Source: an uncultured Lachnospiraceae bacterium
GTDB lineage: Bacteria > Bacillota > Clostridia > Lachnospirales > Lachnospiraceae
Reading direction: 5' to 3'
DNA length: 64,000 nucleotides
Assembly (NCBI GenBank): GCA_910584945.1
Contig: CAJUDY010000004.1
Span: 62,001 to 126,000, forward strand
Positions 61,272-64,000 of this stretch are shown here, one piece after another. The notes under the pieces were generated by a model. It ran no database searches. It saw only the letters and a program-made list of their open reading frames with translations, and was not told where the DNA came from. How positions within the stretch are numbered: position 1 is the stretch's first letter; every line of letters starts with the position of its first letter. The translations under genes and the position numbers were made by a program.

Positions 61272-61839
61272 TGATCTTTTCCTCCCATGCGGATTTTTCC
61301 ATGGCGCCGATCACCGTATCCAGGATCTGTCCCTCCTGATCTACGAAGAAGGTAGTGGGAACGGCGGATACATCCGTCAAAAGCGCGTAGTACAAGGATT
61401 CATTCAGGAGCAGATGGGGGTAGTCGGCGCCGGTCTCGGCGACCAGATCTGCCGCGTGCGTAAGGGTCTCTTCGTCCGCGTCTTCCATGACGTCGCTGAT
61501 GATTCCGATCAGCTGGAAGTCGCCGGGATTATAGGACGATGCAAGTTCCCCAAGCCCGGGCATCTCGTTTAAGCAGGGATTGCAGTAGGTGGCCCACACA
61601 TTGATCATCGTGATCCGGGACTCGGAGAAAAGGTCGGCGGAAAGCGTATTCCCGTCGAGGGTCAAAGTCTCGAAGGAGACAGGGGCTGACGCAGTATCTG
61701 CTTCCCCGTCGGATGACACGTTGCTTTCCGGTGCAGGATTGTTTTCCGAGCCTGCTGCAGGATCTTTTTTTCCGCATCCGCCAAGCAGGGTGATGAGCAG
61801 GATACAAGATAAGAAAGATATGAAATAATGGTTTCGCAT
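61252..61839 (-). CDS. TlpA-like thiol-disulfide oxidoreductase lipoprotein
   Basis: A 195-residue lipoprotein: signal peptide with lipobox LLGGC (Cys22), a Ser/Glu/Asp linker to about residue 52, then a thioredoxin/redoxin domain. The active site is WATYCNPC (Cys86, Cys89), with the cis-proline in VSAVPTTFFVD. It faces outside and could reduce or oxidise exported proteins, with electrons from the CXXC peptide and polyferredoxin encoded just downstream. AAAGGAGA precedes the start, and a TTGACA/TATGCT promoter lies upstream. Confidence 0.9.
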   Translation of the reverse strand: MRNHYFISFLSCILLITLLGGCGKKDPAAGSENNPAPESNVSSDGEADTASAPVSFETLTLDGNTLSADLFSESRITMINVWATYCNPCLNEMPGLGELASSYNPGDFQLIGIISDVMEDADEETLTHAADLVAETGADYPHLLLNESLYYALLTDVSAVPTTFFVDQEGQILDTVIGAMEKSAWEEKINAFLEE

Positions 61840-61875
61840 GAGAAAATCTCCTTTTTCTTTGATAAACAGCTAGAA

Positions 61876-61899
61876 ATTCATATATGTCTGTATATGAAT
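61876..61899. promoter_or_regulatory. Palindromic operator candidate upstream of the tlpA-like operon
   Basis: ATTCATATA (61876-61884) and TATATGAAT (61891-61899) form a perfect 9-bp inverted repeat with a 6-nt spacer. It lies just downstream of the minus-strand start site, where a repressor would block the redox operon. The regulator is unknown. Confidence 0.5.
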
Positions 61900-61912
61900 A
61901 CATTATGAAATG

Positions 61913-61941
61913 AGCATACTAGAATCAAAATTATATGTCAA
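61913..61941 (-). promoter_or_regulatory. Promoter of the TlpA/CXXC/4Fe-4S operon
   Basis: On the minus strand, perfect TTGACA (61941-61936), a 17-nt spacer, and TATGCT (61918-61913). It is back to back with the promoter at 61948-61976. Confidence 0.75.
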
Positions 61942-61947
61942 GTTTAT

Positions 61948-61976
61948 TTGTATCCGTCCGCCATTCATGGTATAAT
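61948..61976 (+). promoter_or_regulatory. Promoter of the amidohydrolase gene
   Basis: TTGTAT (61948-61953), a 17-nt spacer, and perfect TATAAT (61971-61976). The start codon lies 81 nt further on; the leader shows no terminator. Confidence 0.75.
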
Positions 61977-62057
61977 GTCGACAGACATGATACCGCGTGC
62001 GGAGCGCATGCTGTAACCATAAAAACTGCAGGATAAGCAGGGAGTGAGGCGGAACCT

Positions 62058-63410
62058 ATGAGAACTTTACTGAAACATGCCATGATCGTAACGATGAACG
62101 GGGCAGGACAGGTCTATACCGACGGAAATCTTTTGTTTGAGGACGACCAGATTGTGAAGGTGGGAACAGAGACGGTGGACGAGGATACCTGTGAGGAAGT
62201 GCTGGATCTTTCCGGGAAGATCGTCATGCCCGGGCTTGTCAACACCCATGTGCACACGTCCCAGCAGCTGGCCAGAGGTCTGGCGGACGACGTGGATCTG
62301 CTGACCTGGCTCCATGACCGGATCTGGCCCTATGAGAGCCATATGACGGAAGAGGATTCTTATATTTCCACTCTGTTCTGTGCGGCGGAGCAGATCAAGG
62401 CAGGGGTGACGGCCATCGCCGAGCCCGGAGGACAGTACGTATCCGGCATGGCAAGAGCGATTGAAGAGGCCGGTATCCGGGCGAAGCTGGCCAACTCCGT
62501 TATGGACTGCGGAGAGGGACTGCCAGAAGCCTGGCAGCGCAGTACCGAAGAGGAGCTTGCGCGTCAGGAAGAAGATATCAAGAGATATCACCGGACCGCG
62601 GATGGCCGGGTGGAGGTCTGGTTCGGAGTCCGGACCATCTTCAACGCCACGGATGAGCTGCTTTTACAGACCAAAGAACTGGCGGACAAGTATCAGGTGG
62701 GGATTCATATGCATGTGGCGGAGGCCAAATCCGAGGTGGACTACGTAAAAGAACGTCTGGGCGTCCAGACCGTAACCCACCTTAGAGATCTGGGTTTCCT
62801 GGGACCGAATCTTCTGGCTGCCCACACGGTGTGGCTGACCCATGAGGAAGTGGAGATGTTCCGGGATTGCGGCGTGAAAGTCTCTCACAATCCGGCCTCA
62901 GCCATGCGGGTGCTGGGCTTTGCCAAGGTGCCGCGGATGCTTAGAGAGGGGATCTGTGTGGCCATCGGAACCGACGGAGCGCCCACCAACAACCGGATGG
63001 ACATGGTGGATGAGATGTGGGTGACCTCCCTGATTCACAAAGGCTGGCGCCTGGACCCCACCGTGGTAAAGGCCCAGGAGATTCTTAAGATGGCTACTTA
63101 TAACGGAGCGAAGGCGCTGCAGGATGAAGGGCTCTACGGCAGCCTGGAGCCGGGAAAGAAGGCGGATCTGATCATCATCAATCCGGATTCTGTGGGCATG
63201 CAGCCCATGCATGACCCCATCGCCAATCTGGTGACCTCCATGCACTCCACCAACGTGGAGAGTACTGTCTGCAACGGCAGATGGCTCATGAGAGAGCGAA
63301 AAATCCTGACCTTCGATGAGAAAGCGCTGATCGAGGAGGCTAAAGTCCGGGCGGCAGGTATCCGCAGCCGGGCAGACATCCGGATGCCGGAGCGGTTTCC
63401 CATGCTGTAA
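62058..63410 (+). CDS. Amidohydrolase, SAH/MTA deaminase-like (TrzA/AtzA/MtaD group)
   Basis: A 450-residue metal-dependent hydrolase. Metal and catalytic motifs appear in order: NTHVHTSQQLARGLADD (HxH), HMHVAEAKSEVD, AAHTVWL, and GTDGAPTNN. A composite beta domain flanks the barrel, with PGKKADLIIIN near the C terminus. Members deaminate S-adenosylhomocysteine, methylthioadenosine or guanine-like rings; the Trp and Leu at DLLTWLHDRIWPYE fit the SAH/MTA deaminase group. The precise substrate is not certain. No SAM-cycle genes are adjacent. Confidence 0.85.
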   Translation: MRTLLKHAMIVTMNGAGQVYTDGNLLFEDDQIVKVGTETVDEDTCEEVLDLSGKIVMPGLVNTHVHTSQQLARGLADDVDLLTWLHDRIWPYESHMTEEDSYISTLFCAAEQIKAGVTAIAEPGGQYVSGMARAIEEAGIRAKLANSVMDCGEGLPEAWQRSTEEELARQEEDIKRYHRTADGRVEVWFGVRTIFNATDELLLQTKELADKYQVGIHMHVAEAKSEVDYVKERLGVQTVTHLRDLGFLGPNLLAAHTVWLTHEEVEMFRDCGVKVSHNPASAMRVLGFAKVPRMLREGICVAIGTDGAPTNNRMDMVDEMWVTSLIHKGWRLDPTVVKAQEILKMATYNGAKALQDEGLYGSLEPGKKADLIIINPDSVGMQPMHDPIANLVTSMHSTNVESTVCNGRWLMRERKILTFDEKALIEEAKVRAAGIRSRADIRMPERFPML

Positions 63411-63640
63411 CAAAATAGATTACATAAAAATATTATGTAAAGGAACTGACCAAAATGAAGAGAAGAGCCGCTGCCCCTATGCCGCCTTCGGGAGGTCAGC
63501 CAGAAAAAATAGATTGATCACGGAAGCGCACGTGGCTGAAATCAACCGCGGGGGCATTGGCCGAACGGTACGAACGATCCCAATCTATACGGTAGGCTGC
63601 AGATCCCCCTATGAAGAAGTATCTCCATCCTAAATATGGT
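63411..63640 (+). other. Unexplained structured interval after the amidohydrolase gene
   Basis: The 391-nt gap to the next gene begins with a palindrome TTACATAA/TTATGTAA (63420-63440). Nested complements follow: GGGA/TCCC, CAGCC/GGCTG and ATAGATTG/CAATCTAT, bracketing about 63491-63609. Two short frames also exist: a 20-residue one (MKRRAAAPMPPSGGQPEKID) whose stop overlaps a TTG opening a 39-codon frame. Neither has a good ribosome site. It could be a small RNA, a decayed gene or both. I do not recognise it. Confidence 0.35.
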
Positions 63641-63648
63641 CCTTGGCG

Positions 63649-63689
63649 CAGAGCCTGTATCCGGTTGAGAACAGGCTCTGTGTCTTTTT
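63649..63689 (+). terminator. Rho-independent terminator
   Basis: CAGAGCCTGT (63649-63658) pairs perfectly with ACAGGCTCTG (63671-63680), followed by TGTCTTTTT. It ends the amidohydrolase transcript or the structured interval before it. Confidence 0.88.
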
Positions 63690-63744
63690 GTCCGGAAAAT
63701 ACGACCGCTTAGTCCTGATTTTTGACAGGTTACGCTCCGGGGGA

Positions 63745-63773
63745 TTGCATGTCCGCTCAAAGTCTTTTATACT
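63745..63773 (+). promoter_or_regulatory. Promoter of the terminal LytTR gene
   Basis: TTGCAT (63745-63750), a 17-nt spacer, and TATACT (63768-63773), about 29 nt before GTG 63802. Confidence 0.65.
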
Positions 63774-63801
63774 ATCAGAAAAAAGCGGGGTGGGAATCGG
63801 C

Positions 63802-64000
63802 GTGAAGATCAAGATCGAAGAGGACCGGTCCATGCAGGAGATGGAGATTACGATCCGCTGCAGACAGACCAATGAATCGGTCATCCGCATTCTGGAGATG
63901 CTGCGGATGACAGACAAAAAGCTGACCGGCTATCGGGAGGAGCAGACGTATATTCTGGATGTGAGCCAGATTCTGTATATTGATACGGTGGAAAAGCGGA
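63802..64000 (+). CDS. LytTR DNA-binding domain protein, 3'-truncated by the window
   Basis: The first 66 codons are present. After the start at GTG 63802 (GGGGTGGGA upstream) comes EMEITIRCRQTNESVIRILE, then EEQTYILDVSQILYIDTVEK, the first strands of a LytTR domain. There is no receiver domain, so this is the stand-alone LytTR type of about 145 residues that in Firmicutes usually pairs with a DUF3021 membrane protein and regulates its own operon. The partner would lie beyond the window. Confidence 0.78.
   Translation, partial: MKIKIEEDRSMQEMEITIRCRQTNESVIRILEMLRMTDKKLTGYREEQTYILDVSQILYIDTVEKR

Noticed and set aside
63411..63640. T-box, ydaO or 6S RNA in the terminal gap
   Set aside because: Short look-alike strings occur (for example ACCGCGG), but the other conserved elements of these RNAs are missing, and the downstream gene is not a fitting T-box target.
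1..64000. CRISPR array, prophage, complete insertion sequence or rRNA/tRNA genes
   Set aside because: No regularly spaced direct repeats, integrase, transposase, phage structural gene or canonical RNA gene was found on either strand.

Overview
This window comes from a spore-forming Clostridia bacterium, most likely a member of the Lachnospiraceae with mid-range GC. Supporting this are sporulation genes (yqfC, yqfD, ylbJ, a SpoVB-like flippase, a BofC-like protein), strong AGGAGG-type ribosome sites, recU, a two-subunit HisZ/HisG system and a CD1871A-type CXXC peptide. Most genes are on the + strand in tightly overlapping chromosomal operons. I see no rRNA, canonical tRNA, CRISPR array, prophage or intact insertion sequence.

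Layout. 1-16 kb: a partial DUF2284 gene, then yqfC-yqfD-phoH-ybeY-flippase, a BofC-like gene behind a hairpin that covers its ribosome site, a proline block (proB, DUF896, and a fused 5-formyl-THF cyclo-ligase/ProA), rsmD-coaD, a phosphoesterase, an M18 aminopeptidase, ylbJ (minus strand), an M23 peptidase and a large palindromic element. 14.7-21 kb: RNA modification and repair (RsmF-like, RsuA-like, YgiQ, RluA-like, RecU). 21-26 kb: hisZ-hisG-hisD-hisB and a three-domain HisF-like/HisI/HisE protein. 26.6-32.2 kb: xpt and a complete branched-chain amino-acid ABC importer (livJHMGF). 32.2-33.8 kb: a MepA-like MATE exporter behind a leader with a terminator.

33.8-35.4 kb holds the most unusual locus. 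An RNA at about 33904-34010 can be folded by eye into a circularly permuted tRNA: T-arm, 3' acceptor strand, short linker, 5' acceptor strand, U8, D-arm, with the anticodon stem opened into a long helix. It keeps essentially all tertiary-contact bases of a real tRNA elbow. It lies just upstream of a slipin with three N-terminal beta repeats, the kind I recall from RtcB-linked RNA-repair loci. The fold resembles YrlA-type bacterial Y RNAs, but no Ro60, RtcB or PNPase gene is in the window.

35.4-41.2 kb: an AraC regulator, a hairpin-rich MITE-like insertion, a GH2 beta-galactosidase and a sugar:cation symporter, forming a lactose or galactoside module. 41.2-41.7 kb: a candidate type I toxin-antitoxin pair (32-residue hydrophobic peptide with a convergent antisense RNA). 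41.7-51.8 kb: a DUF1848 protein, two tandem giant DUF4132 proteins and a YyaL-like thioredoxin-domain protein. 51.9-58.4 kb: a LytTR/GHKL two-component pair, an ECF sigma factor with a membrane partner, and two FtsX-type permeases without a visible ATPase. 58.5-60.2 kb: a FlxA-like coiled coil and two unrecognised proteins. 60.3-61.9 kb (minus strand): a TlpA lipoprotein, a 50-residue CXXC membrane peptide and a NapH-like polyferredoxin, forming a membrane redox operon. 62-64 kb: an amidohydrolase, an unexplained structured interval and the start of a LytTR regulator.

All calls come from reading the sequence and remembered family features. No database search or folding program was run.
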